A stretch of DNA of 46,540 nt from an uncultured Schlesneria sp. (GCA_903899985.1 CAIULL010000269.1:1-46540), one strand, 5' to 3'. Numbered from the stretch's first letter, positions 26,300 through 35,873 are shown. The notes: generated by a model not told the origin, from the sequence alone. Numbers and translations: made by a program.

Positions 26300-26602
26300 G
26301 TGTCTGCTGAGCATTCAAACGCATTAAGTGTCTATAACGTGATTCTGAGGGCGCACGTCACTGAAAAGGCGACGCACTTGGTTGAGCGTGGGAACATGTA
26401 TACGTTTTTAGTAAATAAAGATTCGACAAAGACGGAAATTCGATCTGCCGTCGAAGAGTTGTGGAATGTGCGGGTTGTTAGCGTGAAAACAATTAATCGC
26501 GTCGGCAAGCCTCGCCGCCACAAAATGCGGGAAATTACGGGTGCCGACACCAAGAAGGCGATTGTAGTTCTGCATTCCGAAGATCGAATTGCGTTCTTTT
26601 GA
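26300..26602 (+). CDS. rplW: 50S ribosomal protein L23
   Basis: L23 sits at the tunnel exit and is the docking site for trigger factor and SRP. The start is chosen at GTG 26300, with GGGAAGG six bases upstream; a TTG at 26285 in frame would include that ribosome site in the coding part. The 100-residue product contains VILRAHVTEKATHLVERGN, then YTFLVNKDSTKTEIRSAVEE and VRVVSVKTINRVGKPRRHKM, the family core. It lies between rplD and rplB. Confidence 0.96.
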   Translation: MSAEHSNALSVYNVILRAHVTEKATHLVERGNMYTFLVNKDSTKTEIRSAVEELWNVRVVSVKTINRVGKPRRHKMREITGADTKKAIVVLHSEDRIAFF

Positions 26603-26627
26603 GATTTGATGGGTAGGGGTTTTTGCA

Positions 26628-27485
26628 ATGGGCATGAGATTTTATAAGCCGACCAGTGCCGGTCGCCGAGGCGGAATGGTGAGTGATTTCTCTGAAATCA
26701 CTGACCGTAAGAAAAAGCCCGAGAAGTCGCTGATTGAGCCTTACAAGAAAAAGGGCGGTCGCAACTTTCAAGGGAAGATTACTTGCCGCCATAAAGGTGG
26801 CGGGCATAAGCGGATGTATCGGTTGATTGACTTCCGTCGCGACAAAGACGGCGTCAGTGCTTTGGTGACTCATATCGAGTACGACCCTAACCGCACTTCA
26901 CGTATTGCTTTGCTGCAGTATGCCGATGGCGAGAAGCGTTACATCATTGCTCCGGAAGGCTTGACGGCGGGCATGACCGTCACGAATGGTCCCGACAGTG
27001 AGCCTAAGGTTGGTAATTCGTTGCCGTTATCGAAGATTCCGACCGGGACGGTGATTCATAATATCGAGATGCAGCCTGGCAAAGGGGCACAACTTTGCCG
27101 AAGTGCTGGCACATCTGCTGTCATGAATGCAACCGAACAAGGTTGGGCACAGATCACATTGCCGTCTGGTGAAGTGCGACGCGTCCCTGCTGGTTGCCGT
27201 GCGACGATTGGTCGAGTTGGTTATTCCGAACATTCCAGCCGCGTGTTGGCAAAGGCCGGTCGCGTTCGATGGATGGGCGTCAGGCCGTATGTTCGCGGTT
27301 CGGCGATGAATCCTGTCGCTCACCCGATGGGTGGTGGTGAAGGTCGTCGGTCCGGTGGACGTCACCCAGTGAGTCCAACCGGGAAGCTGGCAAAGGGTGG
27401 ACGGACGCGTAATCCACGTAATCCGACTCGCAATGCAATTGTTCGGCGACGTAAGTCGGTTCGATATGGACAATTGAAGCTCTAG
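26628..27485 (+). CDS. rplB: 50S ribosomal protein L2
   Basis: L2 is one of the most conserved 50S proteins and is needed for subunit joining and peptidyl transferase function. The 285-residue product starts [40 protein letters not shown] and [20 protein letters not shown] are present. The C-terminal loop [20 protein letters not shown] carries the conserved histidine facing the catalytic centre. The ribosome site before ATG is GGTAGGGG. Order and spacing are standard. Confidence 0.98.
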   Translation: MGMRFYKPTSAGRRGGMVSDFSEITDRKKKPEKSLIEPYKKKGGRNFQGKITCRHKGGGHKRMYRLIDFRRDKDGVSALVTHIEYDPNRTSRIALLQYADGEKRYIIAPEGLTAGMTVTNGPDSEPKVGNSLPLSKIPTGTVIHNIEMQPGKGAQLCRSAGTSAVMNATEQGWAQITLPSGEVRRVPAGCRATIGRVGYSEHSSRVLAKAGRVRWMGVRPYVRGSAMNPVAHPMGGGEGRRSGGRHPVSPTGKLAKGGRTRNPRNPTRNAIVRRRKSVRYGQLKL

Positions 27486-27539
27486 TGTTCAACGTTTTGT
27501 TTCACGACTGGTCACACACGAATTTGTTGGAATAGCAGG

Positions 27540-27809
27540 ATGTCTCGTTCACTAAAAAAGGGTCCGTATATCGATGCTGGCTTAGTTGCCAAAATCGAAA
27601 AGCTTGACTCAAATCGCAAGAAAGAGCCAATTAAGACCTGGGCTCGACGGTCTACGATTTCGCCTGAATTCGTTGGGCATACTTTTCTGGTGCATAACGG
27701 CAGGACGCACGTAAATGTTTACGTGACAGAAGAAATGGTGGGGCACAAGTTGGGGGAATTCTCTCAAACTCGCCTGTTTCGAGGTCACGGCAACAAGGGT
27801 AATAAGTAG
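27540..27809 (+). CDS. rpsS: 30S ribosomal protein S19
   Basis: S19 forms a complex with S13 in the 30S head and binds 16S rRNA. The 89-residue product begins [20 protein letters not shown], then has [20 protein letters not shown] and a tail with [20 protein letters not shown]. It lies between rplB and rplV as usual. The start is preceded by AGCAGG seven bases or less away. Confidence 0.97.
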   Translation: MSRSLKKGPYIDAGLVAKIEKLDSNRKKEPIKTWARRSTISPEFVGHTFLVHNGRTHVNVYVTEEMVGHKLGEFSQTRLFRGHGNKGNK

Positions 27810-27896
27810 CCTTGGAATGATTGAAGACGCAAACAAGTTTGATCTTGATTGTGTTTGTTTTGGGGTTAAGCAAGAAACTTTCGGTTCGGTGATAAC

Positions 27897-28235
27897 ATGG
27901 CCTATATGGCAAAACTTCAGTATGCCCGAATTGCTCCGACAAAAGTCCATCATTTGTTGGACCTTGTTCGGGGTAAAACGGTCGATGCGGGCTTAGATGC
28001 ACTTCGGTTCATGCCTCATCGCAGTGCTCGAATGATTGAAAAGCTGATTAAAAGTGCGCGTGCCAACGCGGAAGATCGTGGCGAACGGAATGTCGGTTCG
28101 CTTTACGTTTCAACGGCGACAGCAGGTTCAGGGCCGACGCTGAAACGAATTCAACCTCATGCACGCGGCATTGGTTTTATGATTAAGAAACGATTTACGC
28201 ATATTACGATTGGTTTGGAAGCTCGGGTCGCCTGA
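27897..28235 (+). CDS. rplV: 50S ribosomal protein L22
   Basis: L22 contacts all six 23S rRNA domains and helps line the exit tunnel. The 112-residue product starts MAYMAKLQYARIAPTKVHHL; a second ATG at 27906 gives MAKLQYARIAP and cannot be excluded. VRGKTVDAGLDALRFMPHRS and AEDRGERNVGSLYVSTATAG follow. The beta-hairpin loop is GPTLKRIQPHARGIGFMIKK. It lies between rpsS and rpsC. Confidence 0.96.
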   Translation: MAYMAKLQYARIAPTKVHHLLDLVRGKTVDAGLDALRFMPHRSARMIEKLIKSARANAEDRGERNVGSLYVSTATAGSGPTLKRIQPHARGIGFMIKKRFTHITIGLEARVA

Positions 28236-28324
28236 GGCAGGCTGATTAAGATTGCTTTTAAGTATACGGGTTTTTAGTAGCTTAATTACGTGCCGAAAAA
28301 TGGCGCGAGGGGAGAACGAGGCAA

Positions 28325-29017
28325 ATGGGCCAAAAGGTTCGACCGACTGGATTCCGGTTGGGTATTTGCGAAGAATGGAGAAGTCGCTGGTATGCGACGA
28401 AGGCCGAGTTCGGCGACCTTCTGATTGAAGACTTCAAAATTCGTTCGTTCGTCAAAAAGAGATACGAATTTGCAGCAATTCACAAGGTCGAGATCGAGCG
28501 AACTCGCGACCAGGTGATCTGCCACGTGCATACCGCACGCCCAGGGATTATCATTGGACGTAAAGGTCAGGAAGTTGACCGACTGAAGGGCGAGCTCGAA
28601 GATCTGACAGGTCGGCACATGGATCTGAAGATCGTCGAAATTGGACAGCCCGCTCGAAGTGCCATTCTGGTTGCCGAAGACATTGCTCAGCAATTAGTAA
28701 AGCGTGGTAGTTTCCGAAAAGTGATCAAGCGGTCGCTTGATCAGTCGATGGAAGCTGGTGTGGACGGAGTGAAGATCGAACTCTCTGGTCGTCTGGGTGG
28801 GGCTGAAATGTCCCGAACGGAAAAGGCTGCACGAGGTTCGATTCCGCTGTCTACGTTGAGGAAGCGAATTGATTACGGGCTGGCCGTGGCTCGAACAACG
28901 ATGGGTACGATTGGCGTCAAGGTTTGGATCGATTTAGGTGAAGAAGAGGTGAACGATGGCACTCATGCCCAAGCGGGTCAAGCATCGCAAAGAGCAAAGA
29001 GGACGCGTAAAAGGTAA
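28325..29017 (+). CDS. rpsC: 30S ribosomal protein S3
   Basis: S3 is at the mRNA entry side of the 30S subunit and helps unwind incoming mRNA. The 230-residue product starts MGQKVRPTGFRLGICEEWRS. The KH domain has ARPGIIIGRKGQEVDRLKGE near residue 80. The C-terminal domain includes DGVKIELSGRLGGAEMSRTE and ends [16 protein letters not shown] followed by a basic tail. The last 62 bases, encoding the tail ending QRAKRTRKR, overlap the L16 gene in another frame, which is unusually long for this gene pair. Confidence 0.97.
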   Translation: MGQKVRPTGFRLGICEEWRSRWYATKAEFGDLLIEDFKIRSFVKKRYEFAAIHKVEIERTRDQVICHVHTARPGIIIGRKGQEVDRLKGELEDLTGRHMDLKIVEIGQPARSAILVAEDIAQQLVKRGSFRKVIKRSLDQSMEAGVDGVKIELSGRLGGAEMSRTEKAARGSIPLSTLRKRIDYGLAVARTTMGTIGVKVWIDLGEEEVNDGTHAQAGQASQRAKRTRKR

Positions 29018-29369
29018 CGCGACCCGTGGTGCAACGGTTGCCTTCGGGGAATGGGGACTGCAGACGATTGACGCAGGTCACATCCGTGGCAATACGATTG
29101 AAGCCTGTCGCGTTGCCGCTACGCAGTACGTGCGTGGTGAAGGTAAATTGTATATCCGGATTTTCCCAAACAAGCCTATGACGGCGAGGCCGTTGGAGAC
29201 TCGTATGGGTAAGGGTAAGGGCGAACCAGATCACTGGGTTGCCGTTATCCGTCCTGGTAAAGTTTTGTTCGAACTGTCAGGGGTGTCCCAGGAAGCGGCG
29301 CGCGAGTGTTTTGCTCGAGTGGCTTACAAGTTGCCTGTGCGAGTACGGATGGTAGGTCGACACGTTTAG
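28956..29369 (+). CDS. rplP: 50S ribosomal protein L16
   Basis: L16 is near the A-site and central protuberance of the 50S subunit. The 137-residue product starts [20 protein letters not shown], with GAGGTGAACG before the ATG, so this start is well supported. The middle has [20 protein letters not shown], and the C-terminus is [17 protein letters not shown]. It begins inside the 3' end of rpsC and overlaps it by 62 bases, so the two are likely to be translationally coupled. Confidence 0.97.
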   Translation: MALMPKRVKHRKEQRGRVKGNATRGATVAFGEWGLQTIDAGHIRGNTIEACRVAATQYVRGEGKLYIRIFPNKPMTARPLETRMGKGKGEPDHWVAVIRPGKVLFELSGVSQEAARECFARVAYKLPVRVRMVGRHV

Positions 29370-29396
29370 TCGATAAGTTTAATAGTGGGGTGACTT

Positions 29397-29603
29397 GTGC
29401 ATCGGTGTGATGATTTGCGACAGATGGCGATTGATCAACTCGAGAATCTCGCAATTGACTGCGCGAAGGAAGAGTTCGGTTATCGATTTGGTTCGCACGA
29501 TGACGCGAAGAAGAAGGTCGGTCTGCGGTCATCCTTGCGACGACAGATTGCCAGAATTACGACGGTGATTGCGGAAAAAAAGAGAGATGCAGCTGCTAAG
29601 TAG
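29397..29603 (+). CDS. rpmC: 50S ribosomal protein L29
   Basis: L29 lies by the tunnel exit next to L23. The 68-residue product is read from GTG 29397, preceded by GGGGTGAC. The sequence DDLRQMAIDQLENLAIDCAK matches the LRxMsxeqL pattern of the family, followed by GLRSSLRRQIARITTVIAEK, the usual helical hairpin. It sits between rplP and rpsQ. Low conservation is normal for L29. Confidence 0.9.
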   Translation: MHRCDDLRQMAIDQLENLAIDCAKEEFGYRFGSHDDAKKKVGLRSSLRRQIARITTVIAEKKRDAAAK

Positions 29604-29659
29604 GCAGTCTGATTTAAAAGTATTCGAAAGAGTTGATTGCGGCTGGCAGGAATCGATTT

Positions 29660-29929
29660 ATGAGAAGGCGACTTGTTGGTGTTGTGGCTTCGGACGGTTG
29701 TAATAAGACCCGTAGAGTCGAAGTGCGACGCGTGTACCGGCATGCGAAGTATCAAAAGACTGTTTCGGGTACGACCGTATGCCATACCCACGACGAAGAC
29801 AATGTCTCAAAAGTTGGCGATGTGGTCGAAATCGAAGAGAGCCGGCCGATGTCCCGGCTGAAACGCTGGCGATTGGTGAGTGTTGTGACTCCCGCCGTAA
29901 AGCCAGTTGCGACCGAACCGGTACAGTGA
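29660..29929 (+). CDS. rpsQ: 30S ribosomal protein S17
   Basis: S17 is an early-assembly OB-fold protein of the 30S body. The 89-residue product is read from ATG 29660, with AGGA eight or nine bases upstream; the in-frame start at 29633 adds nine residues without family likeness. MRRRLVGVVASDGCNKTRRV and VYRHAKYQKTVSGTTVCHTH are typical, as is VGDVVEIEESRPMSRLKRWR. The C-terminal AVKPVATEPVQ is a short extra tail. Confidence 0.95.
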   Translation: MRRRLVGVVASDGCNKTRRVEVRRVYRHAKYQKTVSGTTVCHTHDEDNVSKVGDVVEIEESRPMSRLKRWRLVSVVTPAVKPVATEPVQ

Positions 29930-29967
29930 ACTGCCGTAGTAATTTGATTTTGGATTTGGTGCCTTAA

Positions 29968-30333
29968 ATGATTCAAATGCAGACAATGGTCAACGTGGCC
30001 GACAATACCGGGGCGAAGACGGCTCGATGTATTAAGGTTCTTGGATCAAACCGACGCTATGCAGGTTTGGGCGATATTGTTGTCGTCGCCGTTCAACGAG
30101 CACTGCCGAACGGTGGCGTCGGAAAAAAGGCCGTCGTAAAAGGGGTTGTGGTGAGAACCCGCAAGCCCTATCGCCGCGTGGATGGGAGTTACGTCCGGTT
30201 TGATGCGAATGCGATTGTGTTGGTCGACAACGACAATAATCCGCGTGGAACGCGAATTTTTGGTGCTGTGGCGCGTGAGCTCCGTGATCAGCGATTCATG
30301 AAAATTATCAGTTTGGCGTCAGAAGTTGTCTGA
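29968..30333 (+). CDS. rplN: 50S ribosomal protein L14
   Basis: L14 forms part of an intersubunit bridge and binds RsfS in other bacteria. The 121-residue product begins [20 protein letters not shown], has [20 protein letters not shown], and [20 protein letters not shown]. It ends [16 protein letters not shown]. Length and order (after rpsQ, before rplX) are standard. Confidence 0.97.
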   Translation: MIQMQTMVNVADNTGAKTARCIKVLGSNRRYAGLGDIVVVAVQRALPNGGVGKKAVVKGVVVRTRKPYRRVDGSYVRFDANAIVLVDNDNNPRGTRIFGAVARELRDQRFMKIISLASEVV

Positions 30334-30357
30334 GCGGAACGAGCGAAGGTTGTAATC

Positions 30358-30699
30358 ATGCGGATGCGGAAGGGCGATATGGTCGTGGTGATTACCGGCG
30401 ATGATGCTGGGAAAACACCTCGAAAAGTTGTGCGGGTTCTAGATTGTGGTGAGCGCATTCTTGTCGAAGGCGTGAACCGAGTCTACAAGCATGTCAAAAA
30501 AGGTCATCCAAGCAGCCCTCAAGGGGGACGAATCTCCCGGGAGTTGCCGATTTCCAGTTCGAACGCGATGGTCTATTGTGCTCATTGTACGAAGGGCGTC
30601 CGCGTCGGAACTCGCGTGAGTGAACAATCACGTGAGCGATACTGTAAGGTCTGCAAAGGGTCGCTGGGGGTTATTGGTCGCCAAAAGGCTGACGCATAG
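30358..30699 (+). CDS. rplX: 50S ribosomal protein L24
   Basis: L24 starts 50S assembly and has a KOW motif. The 113-residue product begins MRMRKGDMVVVITGDDAGKT, the KOW segment, then VNRVYKHVKKGHPSSPQGGR. It has two CxxC-like pairs, VYCAHCTKGVRVG and YCKVCKGSLG, which could bind zinc. It follows rplN by 24 bases and precedes rplE by 14. Confidence 0.95.
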   Translation: MRMRKGDMVVVITGDDAGKTPRKVVRVLDCGERILVEGVNRVYKHVKKGHPSSPQGGRISRELPISSSNAMVYCAHCTKGVRVGTRVSEQSRERYCKVCKGSLGVIGRQKADA

Positions 30700-30713
30700 T
30701 TACGGATAAGAAA

Positions 30714-31265
30714 ATGTCACGGCTGTTAGAGAAATACAAGACGAACATTCTTCCTAAGTTGAAAACGACTCTGGGGCGAGAGAATGTTCATTCCATCCCG
30801 CGCATCACGAAGGTTGTCGTGAGTATGGGTCTCGGTAAGGCGCTCGCTGATCGAAAGCGAGTCGACGAGGCTGTTGACCATCTGCGGACGATCGTGGGTC
30901 AAAAACCCCAGGTGACGAAATCGAGAATCGCGGTTTCGGGATTCCGCCTTCGTGAAGGTGTGGATGTCGGTTGCAAGGTGACCTTGCGTGGGGAGCGGAT
31001 GTACGATTTTATCGACCGGCTCATCACGCTTGCTCTTCCACGAGTTCGTGACTTTCGGGGAGTGCGGTCCACGGGATTCGATGGAAATGGGAACTTCAGC
31101 ATGGGGCTGAATGAACAGACGGTATTTCCTGAAATCGATCCTGACCGTGTGACTTATGTCCAGGGTATGAATATCGCCATCGTGACCACCGCGAAGACTG
31201 ACGCTGAGGCCTTTATGCTGTTGAAAGAAATCGGAATTCCGTTTGCGAAGGAACAGGTAGCTTAA
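30714..31265 (+). CDS. rplE: 50S ribosomal protein L5
   Basis: L5 binds 5S rRNA and forms part of the central protuberance. The 183-residue product starts [40 protein letters not shown] and [20 protein letters not shown] are typical, as are [20 protein letters not shown] and [20 protein letters not shown]. The next gene, rpsN, starts three bases after the stop codon, a sign of translational coupling. Confidence 0.97.
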   Translation: MSRLLEKYKTNILPKLKTTLGRENVHSIPRITKVVVSMGLGKALADRKRVDEAVDHLRTIVGQKPQVTKSRIAVSGFRLREGVDVGCKVTLRGERMYDFIDRLITLALPRVRDFRGVRSTGFDGNGNFSMGLNEQTVFPEIDPDRVTYVQGMNIAIVTTAKTDAEAFMLLKEIGIPFAKEQVA

Positions 31266-31267
31266 AC

Positions 31268-31453
31268 ATGGCAACGACAGCACATATCGTTAAGGCGAAT
31301 AAGAAACCAAAGTTCACGTCTCGACAAGAACACCGGTGTCAACTGTGCGGGCGAGCTCGCGCTGTTTATCGTAAATTTAAATTGTGCCGCATTTGTTTTC
31401 GGAATCTAGCGTTGGACGGGATGATTCCTGGGGTTAAGAAGGCGAGTTGGTGA
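31268..31453 (+). CDS. rpsN: 30S ribosomal protein S14, zinc-binding short type
   Basis: S14 binds in the 30S head. This is the short zinc type (61 residues) with two CxxC pairs, CQLC near residue 24 and CRIC near residue 40, and the ending [11 protein letters not shown]. Its start lies two bases after the rplE stop, and its stop four bases before the rpsH start. A zinc-free paralogue, common in zinc-responsive bacteria, is not in this window. Confidence 0.97.
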   Translation: MATTAHIVKANKKPKFTSRQEHRCQLCGRARAVYRKFKLCRICFRNLALDGMIPGVKKASW

Positions 31454-31457
31454 CGCT

Positions 31458-31847
31458 ATGGCAGATGGTGTTTCGGATATGATTACTCGGATTCGCAACG
31501 CGGTGCGAAACGAGAGCCCGTTTGTGAATGTCCTGGATTCCAAATTGAATCGCTCGATCTTGGATGCGATGGCCCGTGAGGGTTATATCTGGAGACACGA
31601 GGTTTTGGAGGAAAATAAGGGCCTGCTTCGTGTTGCTCTGAAATATGCAGCTGACGGTGGTGCCGTTGTTCGCCATCTTCAACGAGTCAGTCGACCAGGC
31701 TGTCGGATTTATTCAACTGTGGATAATTTGCCACAGGTGTTGCAGGGATTAGGGATCTGCATCGTCTCGACAAATCGTGGAGTGCTGAGTAGCCGTGAGG
31801 CGCGTCAGCAACGAGTCGGCGGTGAAGTGTTGTTCGTGCTGTGGTAA
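31458..31847 (+). CDS. rpsH: 30S ribosomal protein S8
   Basis: S8 binds 16S rRNA helix 21 and in E. coli represses the spc operon; whether it does so here is not visible. The 129-residue product starts MADGVSDMITRIRNAVRNES. LKYAADGGAVVRHLQRVSRP and the C-terminal GICIVSTNRGVLSSREARQQ with VGGEVLFVLW mark the family. It is tightly spaced after rpsN. Confidence 0.97.
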   Translation: MADGVSDMITRIRNAVRNESPFVNVLDSKLNRSILDAMAREGYIWRHEVLEENKGLLRVALKYAADGGAVVRHLQRVSRPGCRIYSTVDNLPQVLQGLGICIVSTNRGVLSSREARQQRVGGEVLFVLW

Positions 31848-31875
31848 ACGTCTGCGTTTTAGTTGAGATTTCAGA

Positions 31876-32418
31876 ATGTCGCGTATAGGAAAAAAGCCGA
31901 TTCCGATTCCGCCAGGGGTCAATTTCGGATTCAAAGATGGGGTTGCCACGGCCTCCAAAGGGACCCGAACGTTGACTGTTCCAGTCGACAGCCGGATTCA
32001 AGTCAAGGTGGATGAGAAGAATAGCGTCGTTGTCGGACGGGCCGACGATACAGCGGCTTCTCGTGCGCTCCATGGACTGACGCGAAGCTTGCTTTCGAAC
32101 ATGGTGGTCGGACTGATTCAACCATGGGAAGTAAAGCTTGAGATTGTGGGTGTCGGTTATCAAGCGGCATTAAAGAACGGTGTTTTGTCGTTACAAGTTG
32201 GATTCGCCAACAATATCGAGTTGAAGGTTCCGGAAGGCGTTTCTTGTGAACTTCCCGATAATACGCATATTGTGATTAAAAGTGCAGATAAGCACGCTGC
32301 AGGCCAATACGCAGCAAATATCCGAGCAGTTCGCCCCCCTGAGCCTTATAAAGGTAAGGGGATTCGTTATGCTGGTGAGCACGTAAGACGTAAGGCCGGT
32401 AAGGCGTTCGGTAGCTAA
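31876..32418 (+). CDS. rplF: 50S ribosomal protein L6
   Basis: L6 lies near the factor-binding site of the 50S subunit and has two copies of an RNA-binding fold. The 180-residue product starts [40 protein letters not shown] and [20 protein letters not shown] lie in the middle. The C-terminal segment [20 protein letters not shown] is nearly invariant in the family. It lies between rpsH and rplR. Confidence 0.97.
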   Translation: MSRIGKKPIPIPPGVNFGFKDGVATASKGTRTLTVPVDSRIQVKVDEKNSVVVGRADDTAASRALHGLTRSLLSNMVVGLIQPWEVKLEIVGVGYQAALKNGVLSLQVGFANNIELKVPEGVSCELPDNTHIVIKSADKHAAGQYAANIRAVRPPEPYKGKGIRYAGEHVRRKAGKAFGS

Positions 32419-32443
32419 ACATTCGGTGGCTGGTGAGGTTTTC

Positions 32444-32806
32444 ATGAACGGTCAAGAAATTATTGCGACGCAGCGTCGTCGTCGTCAGTTCCGTGTTCGG
32501 AATCGATTAAAGAGTGGACGTCCGCGATTGTCGGTCTTCCGAAGCGGTCGGCATATTTATGCACAAGTTATCGATGACACCACTGGCAAGACCCTTGCGT
32601 CGGCATCATCGTTAGAGACTGCGTTGCGAGAGAAGGTCGGCAATGGTGGCAATTGTGCCGGAGCCGAATTCATTGGTCGTGAGATTGCACAGCGGGCATT
32701 GTCGCAGGGAATCAAGTCGGTGACCTACGATCGTGGTGCTTATCGTTTTCACGGCAGACTTGCCAAGCTGGCGGAAGCAGCACGGGCTGCAGGACTGGAT
32801 TTCTAA
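32444..32806 (+). CDS. rplR: 50S ribosomal protein L18
   Basis: L18 binds 5S rRNA with L5. The start is placed at ATG 32444 with GGTGAGG upstream; an in-frame start at 32426 would add six residues covering that ribosome site. The 120-residue product has a basic N-terminus ([20 protein letters not shown]), then [20 protein letters not shown] and the ending [20 protein letters not shown]. The order is standard. Confidence 0.95.
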   Translation: MNGQEIIATQRRRRQFRVRNRLKSGRPRLSVFRSGRHIYAQVIDDTTGKTLASASSLETALREKVGNGGNCAGAEFIGREIAQRALSQGIKSVTYDRGAYRFHGRLAKLAEAARAAGLDF

Positions 32807-32848
32807 GGGGCGGCTTCCGTTTAGCCTCACGGCTGGAGAAGAGTTAAA

Positions 32849-33331
32849 GTGGCAGGCGATAAATCAAATTCAGAATCCCCGGAACGCGTCGTACAGATTC
32901 GTCGATGTGCTTGCGTGGTTAAAGGCGGACGACGGTTCAGTTTCACTGCTTTAGTCGTGGTTGGCGACGGCCAGGGGCGCGTCGGTTATGGCTATGGTAA
33001 GGCCGTTGAAGTGCCGTTGGCAGTGGAAAAGGCCGTGAAAGCGGCGAATCGCACGATGCTGCGATGTCCACTGACCAAGAATTCAATCCCACACCAGGTT
33101 GTCGGCCGCTATGGATCGTCACAGGTGATGTTGATGCCGGCCAATCCCGGCACGGGTATCATCGCTGGTGCGTGCGTTCGTGCTGTGGCTGAATCACTTG
33201 GACTGACGGACGTGCTGACAAAAGTTCGCGGTTCCAGCAATCCAATTAACGTGGTTAAGGCCGCCTTCGATGCGTTAAGCCAGTTGCGAAGTCGCGAAGA
33301 GATCGCTCGATTGAGAGAGGTTGGTGTTTAA
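32849..33331 (+). CDS. rpsE: 30S ribosomal protein S5
   Basis: S5 lies at the mRNA entry and affects accuracy. The 160-residue product is read from GTG 32849, preceded by GGAGAAGAG. VIRRCACVVKGGRRFSFTAL-type text (here VVQIRRCACVVKGGRRFSFT) and VGYGYGKAVEVPLAVEKAVK form the double-stranded RNA-binding domain. MPANPGTGIIAGACVRAVAE and VRGSSNPINVVKAAFDALSQ are in the C-terminal half. Its TAA overlaps the L15 ATG by one base (TAATG). rpmD (L30), normally between S5 and L15, is absent. Confidence 0.97.
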   Translation: MAGDKSNSESPERVVQIRRCACVVKGGRRFSFTALVVVGDGQGRVGYGYGKAVEVPLAVEKAVKAANRTMLRCPLTKNSIPHQVVGRYGSSQVMLMPANPGTGIIAGACVRAVAESLGLTDVLTKVRGSSNPINVVKAAFDALSQLRSREEIARLREVGV

Positions 33332-33798
33332 TGATGATTCACGATTTGGGGCTTGAAACCCCAAGGAAGCAACGAAAACGAGTCGGTCGCGGTATCGGTT
33401 CTGGCCATGGTAAGACTTCAGGTCGTGGTCATAAGGGTGCCGGAAGTCGTTCCGGTCATAAAGATCGCGTCGGTTTCGAGGGTGGTCAAATGCCACTTGC
33501 GCGACGTGTGGCGAAGCGGGGTTTTTCCAATCGCCAATTTGCGCCGAACGTTGCTGAAGTTAATTTGAAGGACTTGGAACGAGTCTTCGAACAGGATGCT
33601 GTGGTCGATATCGCCGCCTTGCGTCAGCATGGCTTGGCGGCCAATGGCAAAGTGTCCGTTCGGATTCTTGGTGACGGTGAGTTGACAAAGAGGCTGGTCG
33701 TGCACGCGAGTCATTTTTCGCGATCCGCTGAAGAGGCGATCGTGGCTCGTGGTGGCCGGGCAGAGCGTACGGGTCGAAGTGAAAGCTATGCTGGATAA
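33331..33798 (+). CDS. rplO: 50S ribosomal protein L15
   Basis: L15 is a late-assembly 50S protein with a long basic N-terminal extension. The 155-residue product starts MMIHDLGLETPRKQRKRVGR (ATG 33331 or 33334), then GIGSGHGKTSGRGHKGAGSR and FEGGQMPLARRVAKRGFSNR. The end HASHFSRSAEEAIVARGGRA is typical. The start overlaps the rpsE stop by one base, a translational coupling arrangement. secY follows nine bases after the stop. Confidence 0.97.
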   Translation: MMIHDLGLETPRKQRKRVGRGIGSGHGKTSGRGHKGAGSRSGHKDRVGFEGGQMPLARRVAKRGFSNRQFAPNVAEVNLKDLERVFEQDAVVDIAALRQHGLAANGKVSVRILGDGELTKRLVVHASHFSRSAEEAIVARGGRAERTGRSESYAG

Positions 33799-33806
33799 GC
33801 AAGTTC

Positions 33807-35174
33807 ATGTTTAAACACATCCGCAATGTATTGTCGATCCCCGAATTGAGAAACCGACTGGTACTGACCCTTGTGCTCCTAGCGGTCTACCGACTCGGTT
33901 TCTCGATGCCTTTGCCATTTGTGAACCAAGAGGCGCTGGCGGAAAGTTTGAAACGGCAAGGAGGAAGTGGCGTTGCACATGTGATGAGCATGCTGTCGCT
34001 GTTTTCTGCGTCGAATATCGGGATGATGACGATCTTCGGATTGGGACTCATGCCTTATATTTCCGCTTCGATCATTTTCCAGCTCCTGGGGACGGTATAT
34101 CCTCCTCTTGAGAAACTTCAAAAAGAGGGTGAAGCGGGACGAAAGAAGATCAATGAATGGACGCGTTATGCGACTGTTGTGATTTGCTTTGTCCAGAGCT
34201 ACTTTTGGATCGTAGTGCTGTCTGGAGGACAGAGCGGTGAAGACCGGATTATTCTTCCAGATTTCGACAATTTTTATATGAAACTGGTTTGCACAGTCAC
34301 AATGACGGCAGGCAGTGTGCTGCTCATGTGGATCGGCGAACAGATCGACGAATATGGTTTAGGCAATGGTGTGAGTTTGTTGATCATGGCGGGCATATTG
34401 TCCCGTCTTCCAACGGCTCTTGGTGGGCTCATCGGTCCTGCTCTGAAGAACGGAATCGCACTGGGGGGGCAGTCAGGGATTGATCGTTTGATTGTGCTTG
34501 TGGCAGTCTTTTTTGGTGTCGTTTGGTGGGTTGTTTTGATAACACAAGCCACTCGGAAAATCCCGGTTCAAAGCGCGAAACACGTCAGAGGCAATAAGGT
34601 TTACGGCGGCAGGGTCGAGAATTTACCTCTGCGACTCAACCAGTCAGGTGTGATGCCGATTATTTTCGCGTCGAGCCTTCTGATGTTTCCGTGGCTTGCA
34701 TTTAAACAGCTGGCATCCCTAAATATCAGTTGGTTGGGGCTGGGGACGATCTTTACGAATCTTGAGACAGCTTTCGCAAACCACGGTGGGTTCATTTACA
34801 ATGCGTGTTACATCGCATTGATTTTCTTCTTTTGTTACTTTTGGACGGCAATCACCTTTAATCCGACGGAGATGGCTTCAAATCTCAAGGATTACGGGAG
34901 TTTTATACCGGGATACCGTCCTGGAGATAGAACCGCTGGATATTTGGAACGAGTGATGACTCGAGTCACCTACGTTGGCGCGGCGTTTCTGTCGCTCGTC
35001 GCGGTGATTCCGACAGTGGTGTCTGGATTGCTGAACCTGGACCAATCGGTCTCAAGTTTTTACGGTGGAACTGGCCTTTTGATTTGTGTCTCTGTGGCCA
35101 TTGACTTAATTAAGAAGATTGACAGTTATCTGGCGGCACGGCAACAACCTGGGTTGTTGGACGTGCAGGAGTAG
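33807..35174 (+). CDS. secY: protein translocase channel subunit SecY
   Basis: SecY is the core of the inner-membrane protein-conducting channel. The 455-residue product has about ten membrane segments. It starts [20 protein letters not shown], with the plug and TM2 region around [20 protein letters not shown] and [20 protein letters not shown]. The cytoplasmic motif [20 protein letters not shown] and the C5/C6 region ([20 protein letters not shown]) are present. It is in its usual place after rplO; adk, map and infA, which often follow, are absent here. Confidence 0.97.
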   Translation: MFKHIRNVLSIPELRNRLVLTLVLLAVYRLGFSMPLPFVNQEALAESLKRQGGSGVAHVMSMLSLFSASNIGMMTIFGLGLMPYISASIIFQLLGTVYPPLEKLQKEGEAGRKKINEWTRYATVVICFVQSYFWIVVLSGGQSGEDRIILPDFDNFYMKLVCTVTMTAGSVLLMWIGEQIDEYGLGNGVSLLIMAGILSRLPTALGGLIGPALKNGIALGGQSGIDRLIVLVAVFFGVVWWVVLITQATRKIPVQSAKHVRGNKVYGGRVENLPLRLNQSGVMPIIFASSLLMFPWLAFKQLASLNISWLGLGTIFTNLETAFANHGGFIYNACYIALIFFFCYFWTAITFNPTEMASNLKDYGSFIPGYRPGDRTAGYLERVMTRVTYVGAAFLSLVAVIPTVVSGLLNLDQSVSSFYGGTGLLICVSVAIDLIKKIDSYLAARQQPGLLDVQE

Positions 35175-35179
35175 ATTCG

Positions 35180-35296
35180 ATGAAGGTTCGATCAAGCGTC
35201 AAGCTCATTTGCGAAGGCTGTAAAGTCGTTCGTCGAAAAGGGCGAGTTTATATTATTTGTTCGACGAATCCTCGCCATAAGCAACGGCAGGGATAA
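35180..35296 (+). CDS. rpmJ: 50S ribosomal protein L36
   Basis: L36 is the smallest 50S protein. This 38-residue gene starts at ATG 35180, five bases after secY, and ends at TAA 35294-35296. It reads [20 protein letters not shown] followed by [18 protein letters not shown]. The zinc ligands C11, C14, C27 and H33 are all present, so this is the zinc-binding (C+) type. The order secY-rpmJ-rpsM is common, with infA missing. The gene is easily missed because of its size. Confidence 0.96.
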   Translation: MKVRSSVKLICEGCKVVRRKGRVYIICSTNPRHKQRQG

Positions 35297-35345
35297 GTTT
35301 CGGTTGTTTTACGGTTAACCGTTTTTTGTAAGCGAATGGGTTGTT

Positions 35346-35732
35346 ATGCCGCGTATTCAAGGTGTGGATTTGCCAAACGACAAGCATGTCGTTGTCGCGC
35401 TGCAGTACATCTATGGGATTGGTGACTGGGTCGCCGCCGAGATCTGCTTCCGATTGGGCATTGATCCGTTTCTTAAGGCGTCCTCTTTGACCGACGAGAC
35501 GGTGTCGAAAATTACCGGCTTGCTGGACAAGGATTATCTCGTCGAAGGCCAGTTGCGCCGCTCAATTCAACAAAACATCGCTCGATTGCGGGATATTCAG
35601 TGCTATCGTGGTATGCGGCATCGCCGCAACCTTCCGGTTCGAGGTCAGCGTACCAGAACGAATGCCCGCACGAGAAAAGGTGTCAAGAAGACTGTGGCCG
35701 GTAAAAAGGGTGTGAAGGATATGAAGCACTAA
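35346..35732 (+). CDS. rpsM: 30S ribosomal protein S13
   Basis: S13 is in the 30S head and contacts the P-site tRNA and L5. The 128-residue product starts MPRIQGVDLPNDKHVVVALQ, with YIYGIGDWVAAEICFRLGID and a helical core LRRSIQQNIARLRDIQCYRG. The basic tail RRNLPVRGQRTRTNARTRKG is invariant in the family. It starts the alpha block after rpmJ. Confidence 0.97.
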   Translation: MPRIQGVDLPNDKHVVVALQYIYGIGDWVAAEICFRLGIDPFLKASSLTDETVSKITGLLDKDYLVEGQLRRSIQQNIARLRDIQCYRGMRHRRNLPVRGQRTRTNARTRKGVKKTVAGKKGVKDMKH

Positions 35733-35873
35733 GCCAATAGGTTATAGTCATTTCCCTCCGTTATCCGTTTTGATTGCAACTCAAATCAAGCCGACGAATA
35801 TTCGGTCAATTGATTGCTGACTGAGTTTTGTGTGTTACGTTTGCATTGATGAATTTAGTCTACAGGTTTTGTT

